Source of the DNA: a bacterium | GTDB lineage: Bacteria; UBA10199; DSSB01 | Assembly: GCA_030426445.1 (NCBI GenBank) | Contig: JAUHYS010000155.1 | Span: 1-5,635, forward strand | Length of the DNA stretch: 5,635 nt | Direction: 5' to 3' | In this document: positions 5,519-5,635 of the stretch, in pieces | Position numbering within the stretch: position 1 is the first letter of the stretch | Layout: each line of letters opens with the position of its first letter | Made by a program: the position numbers and the translations under genes | Notes under the pieces: model-generated | The model's database searches: none | Told to the model about the DNA's origin: nothing | The model's input: only the letters and a program-made list of their open reading frames with translations

Positions 5519-5635
5519 AACTCTCCTTAAGAGCGGCCACGCCTCGAGCCACTCTCATTTTAACACTACTGAGACTTTCTCCTAATGCCTCTGCACAATC
5601 TTGATAACTCATCTCACTTAAAAACCTTAGTTGCA
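5499..5635 (-). CDS. ECF-type RNA polymerase sigma factor, C-terminal end (runs off right edge)
   Basis: Only the last 44 codons and the TAG stop are in the window. The peptide reads QLRFLSEMSYQDCAEALGES, then LSSVKMRVARGVAALKESF. This is the region 4 helix-turn-helix of ECF (group 4) sigma-70 factors: an LRF-x-E-x-SYQ-x-CAEALG first part, a turn, and the SSVKMRVARGVAALKE recognition helix, where most relatives have a V-K-x-R-x-x-R-A/G pattern. Region 4 binds the -35 element of target promoters. The gene is followed after 41 bases by a membrane protein in the usual anti-sigma position, so the two are probably an operon. The promoter and regions 2 and 3 are outside the window, so the ECF subgroup and autoregulation cannot be judged. 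Confidence 0.88.
   Translation of the reverse strand, partial: QLRFLSEMSYQDCAEALGESLSSVKMRVARGVAALKESFAKIKN

Overview
The window reads almost entirely from the minus strand and looks like chromosomal DNA of a Gram-negative bacterium with moderate-to-low GC. The evidence for a Gram-negative is an AsmA-type inner-membrane-anchored periplasmic protein, Sec signal peptides on three neighbouring products, and an ECF sigma factor next to a single-span membrane protein. The gene content resembles environmental Deltaproteobacteria-like or gamma-proteobacterial genomes, but I cannot place it further from sequence alone. I see no tRNA, rRNA, CRISPR array, insertion sequence or attachment site.

Layout in transcription order (right to left). 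At the right edge is the C-terminal end (region 4) of an ECF sigma factor (5499-5635). After 41 bases comes a membrane protein with an anti-sigma-like layout: a cytoplasmic N-terminus, one membrane span, and a periplasmic domain resembling the AMPK-type glycogen-binding / early-set domain (4807-5457). Fifteen bases later comes a secreted 222-residue protein with a duplicated GVSP motif and a very basic tail (4123-4791). A 122-base gap with a terminator-like hairpin follows. Then come a secreted helical 170-residue protein with an LNPEQ motif (3488-4000) and, 21 bases on, a secreted His/Gly/Lys-rich protein whose reading frame is broken by a one-base shift (2634-3466). A strong intrinsic terminator (2541-2577), preceded in the RNA by a second perfect hairpin, closes this unit.

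Beyond the terminator lies an AsmA-family protein with its own ribosome binding site (413-2476), then a weak terminator-like hairpin and a small promoter-like region. At the left edge is the N-terminal part of a protein of the 'host attachment' family (1-275).

Working model (inference): the sigma factor, the membrane protein with a carbohydrate-binding-like domain, and the three exported proteins form one envelope-associated regulon cassette. The membrane protein would act as the anti-sigma or sensor, and the small basic or helical secreted proteins would be co-regulated outputs or signal modulators. AsmA and the host-attachment-family gene appear to be separate transcription units. No gene-free stretch exceeds 300 bases.
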